A stretch of DNA of 64,000 nucleotides from BMS3ABIN03 sp964418885 (GTDB lineage: Bacteria > Bacteroidota > Ignavibacteria > Ignavibacteriales > Ignavibacteriaceae), in the NCBI GenBank assembly GCA_964418885.1, contig CAYQNW010000006.1:12703-76702 (forward strand). Reading direction: 5' to 3'. The notes below the pieces were generated by a model. It searched no databases and had not been told where the DNA came from. It was given only the letters and a program-made list of their open reading frames with translations. Both the position numbers and the translations under genes were made by a program. The first letter of the stretch is position 1. Every line of letters begins with the position of its first letter. Positions 54,251 through 63,452 of the stretch are shown piece after piece.

Positions 54251-57200
54251 TTACTTCAACAAAATAAGCTTTTTAACGGAGTTAAAGCTTTTACCGGTTA
54301 TTATGGAATGAGCATCTATTTGCAATAAATAAACTCCACTCGAGAAATTACTTCCATCCCATTTAAAAGAATAAATGCCAGGTGAAAATTCCTTATTCAC
54401 AATCTCATCTACCTGTTTACCGAGAATATTGTAAACCGTTAAATGAACTACACTCTGCTCCGGTATTTCAAACCTAACATTTGTAACCGGGTTAAATGGA
54501 TTTGGAAAATTCTGTAATAAAGAAAATTCACTAGGTTTTGAGCTATTATCTTCATCTTTTACACCTACAATATAAGTAGAATTTATTTTTCCAGGTGTTC
54601 CATGACCTATAGAAGCGCTCCAGTAGGTAGCTTTAGAATTATCTAACGCCGGGTTCTTAAGTTCCAGAGATGAACCATTTCCATCCGCCTCAACCGGCCA
54701 GGGTAAATTATCATCATAAGTCAATGAATCAACAAGTTTTCCTTCAGAATTATAAAGAAAAATTATTTCTCCTCCCCCGTTCAATCCTGAATTCATAGAT
54801 CCTGTGACGTTAACGACATCAGGATACTTTGTTTGAAACATAGTTAGATCTCTGGCAATTACCAAATATCCATCACCTTGTAGAATTGTTCCCGGTGTCA
54901 TCACATAAGATGGTGTTCTGTTCTCATCCATAAAAACCCAGCCTGAAATATCTATAGCACTTCCTGATCTGTTGTAAAGTTCTATCCAATCTTCAGAATC
55001 AAAGTCGGAAGCTGAATTGTAATTGATTTCATTTATGACAATTATCGGTGATGCTACACCGGCATATATAAATGCACCAATATCTGCGGGTGAATTATCA
55101 TCATCAAAATGTGAATTCGGATCACCACTATCGATACAAGGTGAACCGGTTTGTAGATGGAAATTTGCTCCATCAGGATTTATCATTAAAGGTTCTGCAA
55201 TTATATTTTGCTGACCAGGGAGAAGATCAGTGTTCGATATCGAATAATTGATATTGATTGATGAAAAATTATCAACAGTGTAAGATGACTCTTTTGAATC
55301 TGCAAAAATTGAATTTAATACATCTGCACTACCGCCGCCTTTGTTTTCAGTTTTCTGGAAACAGGAAACTCCAACATTATTCGAATAGAATGTACAATTT
55401 CGAATATCTGCGTATGAAATACTATCCTTTATACCTACGCCAAGACTGCAACCTGCTATTGTATTTCTCTCCAAATTGGCTCTCGATCCCTGACCGATAG
55501 AAATTCCTTTATCACCACAATTCAAGATGATATTATTTTTAATCTCAACATTTATCGATGCGTCACCCAGATCAATTCCATCACTATTGTTACCTGTAAA
55601 GTCGATAAATGTGTTATTGTTTATCCGGGTTGTTCCAATCATAAATCCAATGTCTATTGCATCCATATCCGATAGCTTGTTCCCATAAAAAATTGAATTG
55701 GTAACTGTAAGATTTCCACTGTTACAATTTATATAATCACCTACGTTGTTAATCTTTTCAAATTCACAAGCATCGATTGTCATATCACTTAACTGCGATG
55801 ATACGGGAAATTTAACATTTTCAAAGTGAACATTAGAAAGATTTACAGTCGAATTATAACTAGAAACCGATGCAAAGAAATTAATCATATCGTTGCCATT
55901 CGTCGCGTTTGAGATATTTACATAATTTAGTTCAGAAGTTCCGTTTGCGCTATTGAAACATACTGCACCCCATTTTTCAAATGGATAATAGGATGTCATA
56001 GTAATCGAATCGTCCTTTGTTCCCTGCATCAATAGTTTACCGTAAACATAAATACTTTTTCCGGAAGAGAAATAAATTACAACACCTGGTTCAACTGTAA
56101 GTGTACCTGCAGATTCTATTGTTATATCATTTTGAATAAAGTAAGGTGAATTTGCTTTAGTTAATGTAACAGATTGAGTAATGTTGATTGGCACATCATT
56201 AATATTTATTTGTTCAAATTCTGCCATAATTTCCGTATCCCCGGTAAGAGTATAACTTATTATGGGATCAGTACTTATTAAATTGGAATCTATTGAATTT
56301 TTAATTTCAATCCATTGCTTAAATTTATATCCCGGAGGAGGATATGCTTTTAATGTTATTGGAACATCTTTAAAGTATGGAATATCTTCGCCCAGCGTTT
56401 GAAAGAAATCGTTAACTGAAACTTTGCCTTCATTTTGAACATTGGATGAAATAAAGAGATTTGCTTTGCCGGAAAGACCAAATCTTGTGCTGAGATACTC
56501 ACTAGCATAATTTCCACGTTGCGAAGCAAACGTTCTGAGTTTCTGAATTTCATAATTCCAGGATGAAACAGTAGGGATTCCGGGTGTTTGTCCCCAGATA
56601 TCAATTGTAAGGGAATCGATATATGTTCCCCATTTTTGAGTGTGACGCGGCATCTCATTTTCAATTAGTGCTGACAGACTATCTATAATTCCCACTACCC
56701 TATCATAATTAAAGGTATGATTCATTCGTTCGGCATATCTTTGAATAAATTCGTTACGAAAATTTTGGTTCGCACACAATTCATGGAAAAGAGTAAAATT
56801 ACTGTAGATATCATTTATCCGGTTATCACCGACTCGATCTGCATCAAAACCCCGATCCATATCCACCAATATCCAGCGCCAAAGTTTTTCACTTTTATTA
56901 TCACGCCATATTTCCCTATTATGTCCCCAACTTGAATTAGCAAAGTAATCCTGAGCGATTACGAAATCCATTATGTTGTGGATATCAACTCTTGAAGAAA
57001 CATAAGCGTAATTAACAGAATCATTTAAATTAACCGACTGAACCAGATTTAATAAATTCATAAAATCTGTGGAATCTCCGGTAATAACCGTGTAATTTGC
57101 TTCAAGATGATCAAGATTTGAAGGATCCACATCATAATGAAGTAGAAAATATTGTTCGTCAATCTTTTCTCTCAAATTATAAATGCCCCAGTAATTTCCA

Positions 57201-58465
57201 TTCAGATAAAGCACAGATGGTTTAAATGCCTGCACAGAATTGGAAATCTGGTTCTTCAATAAATTTGCCTGTAAACCGTCTCTCATTATGGTAAAAGGCC
57301 AGTCATCTCCTCCGTTTCTCAGGTAAAGCCGATCGTATTGCTGGTAAGGAAGCTCATCGAATATTTGATATGAAATATGAGAATGACCATAATCAGAACG
57401 CATATAGATATTTAAAGGTTTCTCAGCAAACCGGTAAATATTCTCGCCACCAATTCTTACTCCGGCATCAAGACTAAATGCTCGTGATAAGTTTAATGGA
57501 AAATATTCTAAGCTTACCGGAATTTCCCTTTCCTTAAAAGTATTACTATAAATACCTAATTGTCCCCAAAGAAATAACGGATTTGTAACCATAGAAACAG
57601 CAGGTAGATTTCTGGTTTCACCTATGAAATAAGAATTTGTTTTTGTATCACCCGGAAGTTTGGAATTTTCAAAAACCCTTGCTCTTAAAATTGTATTACT
57701 ACTGATATTAATCATAGATGAATATGCTGTAGATGTACTTTTAGGTTTAGAACCATCCGTAGTATAGCGAATAGTTCCATTGCCAGAAGCAGAACTTAAT
57801 GCAACCTGGATATTTCCCTGGTAAAATCCACCTTCTATTGAAACGTTTACATCTGCAGATTTACTTGTGGATGATAGTCCAACAGTTGTATTTGAACTAA
57901 GAGGAGTTGGTTCACCGAAATAAAACCAGTTATTGCTTCCGTCCGGTTTTCTTCCATAAGTAACATCGGTTATCCCGTTATTAAAAACTACAGAATCAAT
58001 TTTATTTCCACTGGCATTAAAAAGTCCTATTTCATCACCATCGTTGTTTAATTTAAAATTTGTATGACACCATTTTGTGGTGAACTGCTCATTATGTGGC
58101 CACCAGGATCTTATATATGTATTGCCCGGTACATCATCGTAACCATCTGCCCAGATAAGAAGATAGCCTTTAGCCGGAATTATTGTGTTTGCCGGAATCT
58201 GCCATTTCATTGGTTGTGTCAGATCATCGGTGATATAAAATCCACCTATATCTACTGCTGAGTTTTCATCATTATAAAGTTCAATCCAATCTGAAAAATC
58301 ATCGAAATCAACCATATCCGGATTTGTAGTTAGATTTGATGCGAGGAATTCATTGATGAAAATGCGCGGGCTTTGTGCGAAATTATTTGCTGTTACTAAT
58401 CCAAATAGAAAAACTATTAGTAAAAATAATTTTTGAATTCTTTTAACTATCGTAAAAACGTTCAT
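54251..58465 (-). CDS. Giant secreted lamin-tail/CotH/beta-helix protein with T9SS sorting domain
   Basis: Three possible starts (GTG 58471, ATG 58468, ATG 58465); the last has AGG best spaced. About 1404 residues: signal peptide (to about 32), lamin-tail domain (about 35-145, INEFLASNLTTNPDMVDF), chitobiase-like FN3 segment (about 205-280, TIRYTTDGSKPKSTSTAY), and a CotH-like kinase domain (about 290-680) with YLRNGGDDWPF, YNLREKIDEQYF and LVDMDRGFD. Then come parallel beta-helix repeats (about 790-1130), a second lamin-tail domain (about 1165-1280), and a T9SS tail (NFPNPFNPVTNVRFEIPEQ; final 85 residues). CotH kinases phosphorylate proteins; the substrate here is unknown. Confidence 0.9.
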   Translation of the reverse strand: MNVFTIVKRIQKLFLLIVFLFGLVTANNFAQSPRIFINEFLASNLTTNPDMVDFDDFSDWIELYNDENSAVDIGGFYITDDLTQPMKWQIPANTIIPAKGYLLIWADGYDDVPGNTYIRSWWPHNEQFTTKWCHTNFKLNNDGDEIGLFNASGNKIDSVVFNNGITDVTYGRKPDGSNNWFYFGEPTPLSSNTTVGLSSTSKSADVNVSIEGGFYQGNIQVALSSASGNGTIRYTTDGSKPKSTSTAYSSMINISSNTILRARVFENSKLPGDTKTNSYFIGETRNLPAVSMVTNPLFLWGQLGIYSNTFKEREIPVSLEYFPLNLSRAFSLDAGVRIGGENIYRFAEKPLNIYMRSDYGHSHISYQIFDELPYQQYDRLYLRNGGDDWPFTIMRDGLQANLLKNQISNSVQAFKPSVLYLNGNYWGIYNLREKIDEQYFLLHYDVDPSNLDHLEANYTVITGDSTDFMNLLNLVQSVNLNDSVNYAYVSSRVDIHNIMDFVIAQDYFANSSWGHNREIWRDNKSEKLWRWILVDMDRGFDADRVGDNRINDIYSNFTLFHELCANQNFRNEFIQRYAERMNHTFNYDRVVGIIDSLSALIENEMPRHTQKWGTYIDSLTIDIWGQTPGIPTVSSWNYEIQKLRTFASQRGNYASEYLSTRFGLSGKANLFISSNVQNEGKVSVNDFFQTLGEDIPYFKDVPITLKAYPPPGYKFKQWIEIKNSIDSNLISTDPIISYTLTGDTEIMAEFEQININDVPINITQSVTLTKANSPYFIQNDITIESAGTLTVEPGVVIYFSSGKSIYVYGKLLMQGTKDDSITMTSYYPFEKWGAVCFNSANGTSELNYVNISNATNGNDMINFFASVSSYNSTVNLSNVHFENVKFPVSSQLSDMTIDACEFEKINNVGDYINCNSGNLTVTNSIFYGNKLSDMDAIDIGFMIGTTRINNNTFIDFTGNNSDGIDLGDASINVEIKNNIILNCGDKGISIGQGSRANLERNTIAGCSLGVGIKDSISYADIRNCTFYSNNVGVSCFQKTENKGGGSADVLNSIFADSKESSYTVDNFSSININYSISNTDLLPGQQNIIAEPLMINPDGANFHLQTGSPCIDSGDPNSHFDDDNSPADIGAFIYAGVASPIIVINEINYNSASDFDSEDWIELYNRSGSAIDISGWVFMDENRTPSYVMTPGTILQGDGYLVIARDLTMFQTKYPDVVNVTGSMNSGLNGGGEIIFLYNSEGKLVDSLTYDDNLPWPVEADGNGSSLELKNPALDNSKATYWSASIGHGTPGKINSTYIVGVKDEDNSSKPSEFSLLQNFPNPFNPVTNVRFEIPEQSVVHLTVYNILGKQVDEIVNKEFSPGIYSFKWDGSNFSSGVYLLQIDAHSIITGKSFNSVKKLILLK

Positions 58466-58471
58466 CATCAC

Positions 58472-58660
58472 CTACTTTTTAAACAAATACTTTATATAAT
58501 TTAAAGAAATTGAAATCACTAAACCAGAGAAATTAAAAGGACTTAACTATTATTAATGAGTAAAATTATCTCAAAGTTGTACATTAATTTTTTTTAAAAC
58601 GCTTGGTTGATGTTTGTTCTAAAATTGAAGAATTTAGTTTTTATTAAAACAGGTGAAAAT
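58472..58660. other. Divergent intergenic region before GH5
   Basis: 189 AT-rich bases between the two divergent secreted-protein genes. No promoter with TTG-N19-20-TAnnTTTG spacing was clear on either strand. A TTG at 58607 in the GH5 frame is discarded as its start. Confidence 0.5.
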
Positions 58661-59935
58661 ATGAAAAAGCGATATCTAAAACGCGGTCTTCATAAGTTAG
58701 ACTCAAAACCGAAATTTCGATTCATAACAATTCCGCTATTAATATTCTTTCTTTTCCTTCCCAATACAATTTATTCTCAAATCAATAGCTTTATTACGGT
58801 TAAAGGAAGAGAAATAATTAATACTGATGGTGAAAACTTTTTATTAAAAGGAATCAACCTGGGTAACTGGCTTGTGCCCGAAGGCTATATGTTTCACTTC
58901 AAAAGCCCAAACTCGCCAAGAATGATTTATGATATATTCAACATTCTAATAGGTGAAGAAGAAGCGAATAATTTCTGGGATACTTACAGAAGTAATTATA
59001 TAATAAAAGATGATATTCATTTTCTCAAAAGTCTTGGATTTAATTCAGTTCGAATTCCATTTAACTTCAGATTGTTTATTACAGATTATCCTTACAACGA
59101 ACTTAAAGGTGTTGGCTATAAACTTCTTGATCAGGTAATTAAATGGTGTAAAGAGGAAGATCTTTATGTTATACTTGATATGCATTGTGCACCCGGCGGA
59201 CAAACAGGTGATAATATTGATGATAGTTATGGTTATCCTTTTCTTTTTGAAAGTCCTGAGAGTCAGCGGCTTACAATAGATATCTGGAGAAAGCTTGCAG
59301 ATATTTACAAAGATGAATCTATCATAATCGGTTATGATTTATTGAATGAACCTATTGCACATTATTTTGATGTTGAAAAATTAAATCCCGGGCTCGAACC
59401 ATTATATAAAAGAATTACAAAAGCAGTACGAGAAGTGGATACAAACCATATAATTTTTCTTGGTGGTGCACAATGGGATAGTAACTTCAAAGTATTCGGT
59501 CCTCCCTTTGATAAAAAGCTTGTTTATACTTTCCATAAATACTGGACGGAACCGACCCGGGAAGTAATACAGGATTATATAGATTTTAGTAAAAAATATA
59601 ATGTCCCGATCTGGCTCGGGGAATCCGGTGAAACTTCAAATGAGTGGATAAATTCATTTAGAACTATGCTTGAAGAAAACAATATCGGTTGGTGTTTCTG
59701 GCCTTACAAAAAATTGGATAGTGAAAGAGGAGTTGTTTCAATAAATAAACCGGATAACTTTGATATTATAATTGATTTTGCAAATGATGAAAATTACGAT
59801 TACAGTTCAATCAGAGAAAACCGACCTGATTTTGAAAATGTAAGATCTGCTTTGAAACAGTACTTAGAAAACTGCAAGTTTAAAAATTGTACGGTAAATG
59901 AAGATTATATCAAAGCTCTGGGATTGAAAAAATAA
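58661..59935 (+). CDS. Secreted glycoside hydrolase, GH5-like
   Basis: The ATG at 58661 follows AGGTGAAAAT. A basic N terminus and hydrophobic segment end at IYSQ (about residue 40). The TIM-barrel has the acid/base Glu at 230 (YDLLNEPIAHYF) and the nucleophile at 321 (WLGESGET), with FNSVRIPFNF and DMHCAPGGQ as early GH5 landmarks. The family hydrolyses beta-1,4 or beta-1,3 glucans or mannan. Transcribed away from the lamin-tail protein; no substrate transporter is nearby. Confidence 0.88.
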   Translation: MKKRYLKRGLHKLDSKPKFRFITIPLLIFFLFLPNTIYSQINSFITVKGREIINTDGENFLLKGINLGNWLVPEGYMFHFKSPNSPRMIYDIFNILIGEEEANNFWDTYRSNYIIKDDIHFLKSLGFNSVRIPFNFRLFITDYPYNELKGVGYKLLDQVIKWCKEEDLYVILDMHCAPGGQTGDNIDDSYGYPFLFESPESQRLTIDIWRKLADIYKDESIIIGYDLLNEPIAHYFDVEKLNPGLEPLYKRITKAVREVDTNHIIFLGGAQWDSNFKVFGPPFDKKLVYTFHKYWTEPTREVIQDYIDFSKKYNVPIWLGESGETSNEWINSFRTMLEENNIGWCFWPYKKLDSERGVVSINKPDNFDIIIDFANDENYDYSSIRENRPDFENVRSALKQYLENCKFKNCTVNEDYIKALGLKK

Positions 59936-60011
59936 AACACTGAGTTCAAAATAATAATTTTGATGATTTGATCTCTAAAATTAAGCTACTATCTTATTAT
60001 ATATAATACTT

Positions 60012-60038
60012 AGGTAATAGTCGTCTTTTACCTTTTTA
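60012..60038 (+). terminator. Possible terminator after GH5
   Basis: AGGTAA (60012-60017) pairs with TTACCT (60028-60033), followed by TTTTA. Weak stem (AT-rich) but correctly placed. Confidence 0.5.
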
Positions 60039-60188
60039 TATTAGGAATAAATGAGCTAATGCCTAAATTATAGCTATATATTCTTATCATTATAACCTTT
60101 TTTTTCAGATTCCCATCCATTATTATTTATAGATTTGTTATGAAAACAGCCAATAATCGAAGCTTATAAATTATTTTTAGTGAATAAC

Positions 60189-60218
60189 TTGACAAAGACA
60201 AAAAATAAGTTATATTTG
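60189..60218 (+). promoter_or_regulatory. amtB promoter
   Basis: TTGACA (60189-60194) and an exact TATATTTG (60211-60218) with 19 bases between TTG and the octamer. The same layout occurs before the second amt gene. Confidence 0.75.
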
Positions 60219-60229
60219 CGCTTCGAATA

Positions 60230-60244
60230 CCTAATATTATTAGG
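60230..60244 (+). promoter_or_regulatory. Operator-like palindrome CCTAA-N5-TTAGG at amtB
   Basis: CCTAA-TATTA-TTAGG begins 12 bases after the -7 element, just downstream of the predicted start of transcription. An identical palindrome at the same distance lies before the second amt gene (63327-63341). Confidence 0.55.
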
Positions 60245-60560
60245 TTATTATACTATATAACATTATATATTTAGGTTTCGTTGAATTATTGAATTATTTA
60301 GATGAACTATAAAAATATCAGAAAATATTCAACCAAATTTCATGATAAGTCATTATCGAGGGAAAAATATCTAATGTATTCTGTTTTACCAAGTAACAGA
60401 AAAAAAATAATAAAACCCTTTCTATACTTCAGACTTTAACCAACAAAACAAAAAGCTGGTTGAAAATTATTAATTTCAATAAAAATTAATCGAGCTTAAA
60501 ACAATCGAAAATAATTCTAAGAATCTTAATAATCATTTGTTAAATAAATAGGAGAAATAA

Positions 60561-61868
60561 ATGAAGTACTATAAACAATTCCTTATCTTCTTGTTAATGT
60601 TGATTCCTGTTGCCATTTACGCTCAGGGTACCACGGTAGAGGATAAAATTGCGGAAGTTCAGACTCATGCTGATTATGTATGGACGTTAGTGGCGGCATT
60701 TCTTGTATTTTTTATGCAAGCCGGTTTCGCAATGGTAGAAGCAGGTCTTACAAGAAGCAAGAACACTGTAAACATTTTGATGAAAAATCTGATGGATTTT
60801 TCAGTTGGCTCTTTAGCTTTTTGGGCGATAGGATTTGGAATTATGTTCGGTGTTACGAACGGGATTTTTGGAACAACGGGATTTTTCTTTTCGGATTTCT
60901 CCTTAGATGGTGATCCATGGCTATTCGCATTCTGGATGTTCCAGGTAGTTTTCGCCGCAACCGCAGCAACAATTGTTTCGGGTGCCATGGCAGAAAGAAC
61001 AAAATTTGTTGGGTACTTAATTTACTCTGCTGTTGTATCAGCAATAATTTACCCTATTTTTGGCTCATGGGCATGGGGTAGTTTATTTCATGGAAATGGC
61101 TGGCTAGAAGGTTTGGGTTTCATTGATTTTGCCGGTTCTTCAGTTGTTCACTCGGTTGGAGGTTGGGCAGCACTTGCCGGTGCAATAGTATTAGGACCCA
61201 GAATCGGTAAGTATACAAAAGATGGCAAGCCAAGAGCTATTCCCGGTCATAATCTTACCTTAGCAGCACTTGGTACTTTTATTCTCTGGTTTGGTTGGTT
61301 CGGATTTAATCCCGGAAGTACTACAGCTGCAACTACAGATATAGCACTCATAGCCGTTAATACAAATCTTGCAGCGGCAGCGGGAGCAATAGCAGCAATG
61401 TTTACTGCATGGTTAATTTTCAAAAAACCTGAAGCCACTATGACGTTTAACGGTGCATTGGCCGGCCTAGTTGCTATTACAGCTCCCTGTGCAAATGTTT
61501 CTCCTCTTAGCGCGGTTATACTTGGATTAGTTGCAGGTGTCCTTGTAGTACTTAGCGTTATATTCTTCGATAAAGTATTAAAGGTAGATGATCCTGTTGG
61601 TGCAATTTCGGTTCATGGCGTTTGCGGTGCCTGGGGTACATTAGCTGCAGGACTATTTGATATCAACGGATTTAGCTGGTCTGTTGTCGGAGTTCAGGCA
61701 CTTGGCATTTTAACTTGCTTTGCCTGGGCGTTTACAACTGCTTTCATCCTTTTCAAAATTATACAAAAGACAATAGGTTTAAGAGTAAAACCGGAAGAAG
61801 AACTTGAGGGTTTGGATATAGGAGAGCATGGTTTGGAAGCTTATCCTGAATTCGAGAAAGTATCTTAA
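60561..61868 (+). CDS. amtB: Ammonium transporter
   Basis: The 435-residue protein has an N-terminal signal peptide (LLMLIPVAIYAQ), as in some Amt proteins, then eleven transmembrane helices. FFMQAGFAMVEAGLTRSKN, GGWAALAGAIVLGPRIGKY and SVHGVCGAWGTLAAGLF carry the conserved pore residues, and VHSVGG and SVHGVCG contain the twin-His pair. The start follows GGAGAAATA. A porin and a PII gene follow in the same direction. Confidence 0.95.
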   Translation: MKYYKQFLIFLLMLIPVAIYAQGTTVEDKIAEVQTHADYVWTLVAAFLVFFMQAGFAMVEAGLTRSKNTVNILMKNLMDFSVGSLAFWAIGFGIMFGVTNGIFGTTGFFFSDFSLDGDPWLFAFWMFQVVFAATAATIVSGAMAERTKFVGYLIYSAVVSAIIYPIFGSWAWGSLFHGNGWLEGLGFIDFAGSSVVHSVGGWAALAGAIVLGPRIGKYTKDGKPRAIPGHNLTLAALGTFILWFGWFGFNPGSTTAATTDIALIAVNTNLAAAAGAIAAMFTAWLIFKKPEATMTFNGALAGLVAITAPCANVSPLSAVILGLVAGVLVVLSVIFFDKVLKVDDPVGAISVHGVCGAWGTLAAGLFDINGFSWSVVGVQALGILTCFAWAFTTAFILFKIIQKTIGLRVKPEEELEGLDIGEHGLEAYPEFEKVS

Positions 61869-61897
61869 AAATTATTAACTATATAATGGAGACTACA

Positions 61898-62647
61898 ATG
61901 AAAATGTTTTATCAATTTATTTTTAGAATAAAATCATTAATGATTCTATCACTTTTATTTGTTACATCATCATTTGCCCAGTTTTCCGTAGGAACTGATA
62001 TCGTGAACAGGTACGTATGGAGAGGCTTCGATTTCGGAGAATCTCCTAGCATACAACCTACGGTAGAATATGGTACAGGCGGATTGTCACTGGGTTTCTG
62101 GGGAGCTTACCCAACTGCCTCACCGAGTACCGGAGTGGAAGAGATCGATTTTTATGGCTCCTATGGTTTTAATCTTAAAAAATCCGGAAGCGTAAGTGTT
62201 GGATTTACTGATTATATGTTCCCTACATCGGACTTTCACATAGCAAACTTCAATAACTATGATGAAATGAAAGTTTATGACGGTACAGACACTGTATATG
62301 GCGGTTCACATTTCGTTGAAGTTAATGTTGGTTATTCAGGTCCGGAAAACTTTCCTATTTCAATTGCTTTCAATGTATTTGTTTATAATGTAGAAAACAA
62401 TCCGATCTATTTTGAAGTTGGATACAGCACCGCAGTTGAAAATATCGGTCTCGACTTTTTTGTCGGTGGTACAACCGGAGACGATGGATTTTATTACGCG
62501 ACAGATACTTTTGGTCTGATAAATGTTGGCTTAACCGCTTCAAAAGAAATTAAAATTACAGATGATTTCAGTTTACCAATATTCGGTTCTATAATAACTA
62601 ATCCAGAAACCGAGGACTTATTTTACGTATTCGGACTTAGTTTATAA
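61898..62647 (+). CDS. TorF-family putative porin / outer-membrane protein
   Basis: The ATG at 61898 follows GGAG at 6 bases; an ATG at 61886 overlaps that site. The 249-residue protein has a signal peptide (ending FAQ, about residue 27) and a beta barrel starting FSVGTDIVNRYVWRGFDFG, typical of TorF-like outer-membrane proteins. Placed between amtB and glnK it may pass ammonium or other small nitrogen compounds; this is inference. Confidence 0.75.
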   Translation: MKMFYQFIFRIKSLMILSLLFVTSSFAQFSVGTDIVNRYVWRGFDFGESPSIQPTVEYGTGGLSLGFWGAYPTASPSTGVEEIDFYGSYGFNLKKSGSVSVGFTDYMFPTSDFHIANFNNYDEMKVYDGTDTVYGGSHFVEVNVGYSGPENFPISIAFNVFVYNVENNPIYFEVGYSTAVENIGLDFFVGGTTGDDGFYYATDTFGLINVGLTASKEIKITDDFSLPIFGSIITNPETEDLFYVFGLSL

Positions 62648-62693
62648 TAATTCCCAATGCAAAAAGATTTTCTAAAAATAAAAGAGGTAATTA

Positions 62694-63032
62694 ATGAAAA
62701 AAATAGAAGCTATTATTAGACCTCATGTACTGGATGAAGTGCAGGGTGCGTTGCACGACGGTGGATTTCCCGGATTAACCGTATCTGAGGTAAGAGGCTA
62801 CGGAAGGCAGAGGGGTCATAAAGAGATTTATCGCGGGACAGAATACAATATTGAATTTGTGCCTAAGATTAAAATCGAATTGGTTTGTACAGATAGTAAA
62901 TCCGAAACCGCAATCGATCTGATCCTTAAAACATCGAAAACTGGACAGGTTGGAGATGGAAAAATATTCATCTCAGATATTCAGGATGCGATAAGAATCA
63001 GAACCGGTGAATCGGGTGAGAATGCTTTATAA
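62694..63032 (+). CDS. glnK: PII nitrogen regulatory protein
   Basis: The 112-residue protein has MKKIEAIIRPHVLDEVQGAL, the T-loop GHKEIYRGTEYNIEF with Tyr51 retained, and TGQVGDGKIFISDIQDAIRI, the B-loop/ATP site. PII binds 2-oxoglutarate and ADP/ATP and blocks AmtB. The retained Tyr51 allows uridylylation, but no glnD is nearby. Confidence 0.95.
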   Translation: MKKIEAIIRPHVLDEVQGALHDGGFPGLTVSEVRGYGRQRGHKEIYRGTEYNIEFVPKIKIELVCTDSKSETAIDLILKTSKTGQVGDGKIFISDIQDAIRIRTGESGENAL

Positions 63033-63088
63033 AATTATTTATTGATTCTTTAACGCACAAGACATCAACAACATATCTCCTCCTATAT

Positions 63089-63113
63089 GCTGTTCAATGG
63101 AAGTGAGAACAGC
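63089..63113 (+). repeat. Hairpin before the glnK terminator
   Basis: GCTGTTC (63089-63095) and GAACAGC (63107-63113) form a 7-pair stem directly before the terminator stem. Confidence 0.5.
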
Positions 63114-63117
63114 TAGA

Positions 63118-63150
63118 AACACGACCGGTGTACAGCCGGTCGTGTTTTAT
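63118..63150 (+). terminator. Intrinsic terminator after glnK
   Basis: An 11-pair stem: AACACGACCGG (63118-63128) with CCGGTCGTGTT (63136-63146), loop of 7, followed by TT. It closes the amtB-porin-glnK unit. Confidence 0.9.
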
Positions 63151-63285
63151 ATAATAGAATAACCTGATAAATAAAAACTTTCTTAAATATGCTCATTAGT
63201 TATCTATTTTTCTAACTCCCGGATAATTCAAACTTAAAAAGTTTATTCAACTCAATAAACCAAACAATAAAAATTTAATAAATAT

Positions 63286-63315
63286 TTGAATAAAACAATA
63301 ATAAAGTTATTTTAA
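63286..63315 (+). promoter_or_regulatory. Promoter of the second amt gene
   Basis: TTGAAT (63286-63291) and TATTTTAA (63308-63315; a weak TAnnTTTG) with 19 bases between, laid out exactly as at amtB. Confidence 0.5.
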
Positions 63316-63326
63316 AGCCCCAAAAA

Positions 63327-63341
63327 CCTAAAGAAATTAGG
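63327..63341 (+). promoter_or_regulatory. Operator-like palindrome CCTAA-N5-TTAGG at the second amt
   Basis: CCTAA-AGAAA-TTAGG begins 12 bases after the -7 element, as at amtB (60230-60244). Confidence 0.55.
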
Positions 63342-63452
63342 ATTCAATATTACTTAGCATTAAAATAGCAAAGTTTTAGAATATTTATCACCTGTTTTAT
63401 TAAATAAATTTAATCCATTAAAACATAAACAACAAAATAGGAGGAGTGCTAT

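Larger units (their letters stand above)
59936..60560 (+). other. Regulatory region upstream of amtB
   Basis: This 625-base gap contains a likely terminator for GH5 (60012-60038), a strong promoter (60189-60218) and a palindrome (60230-60244), each listed separately. A 45-codon frame at 60302-60439 has no support beyond being open. The predicted 5' leader of amtB is about 335 bases, unusually long. Confidence 0.7.
63033..63452 (+). other. Intergenic region between glnK and the second amt
   Basis: About 420 bases with a hairpin (63089-63113), a terminator (63118-63150), a promoter (63286-63315) and the second CCTAA-N5-TTAGG palindrome (63327-63341), all listed. No other open frame was supported. 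Confidence 0.7.

Noticed and set aside
60302..60439. 45-codon frame upstream of amtB
   Set aside because: Open but without codon bias, ribosome site or recognisable motif; not listed as a gene, only mentioned as an open question.
63033..63452. Sigma-54 promoter before the second amt
   Set aside because: No GG-N10-GC element with suitable flanks; the Bacteroidota-type promoter shared with amtB explains the region better.
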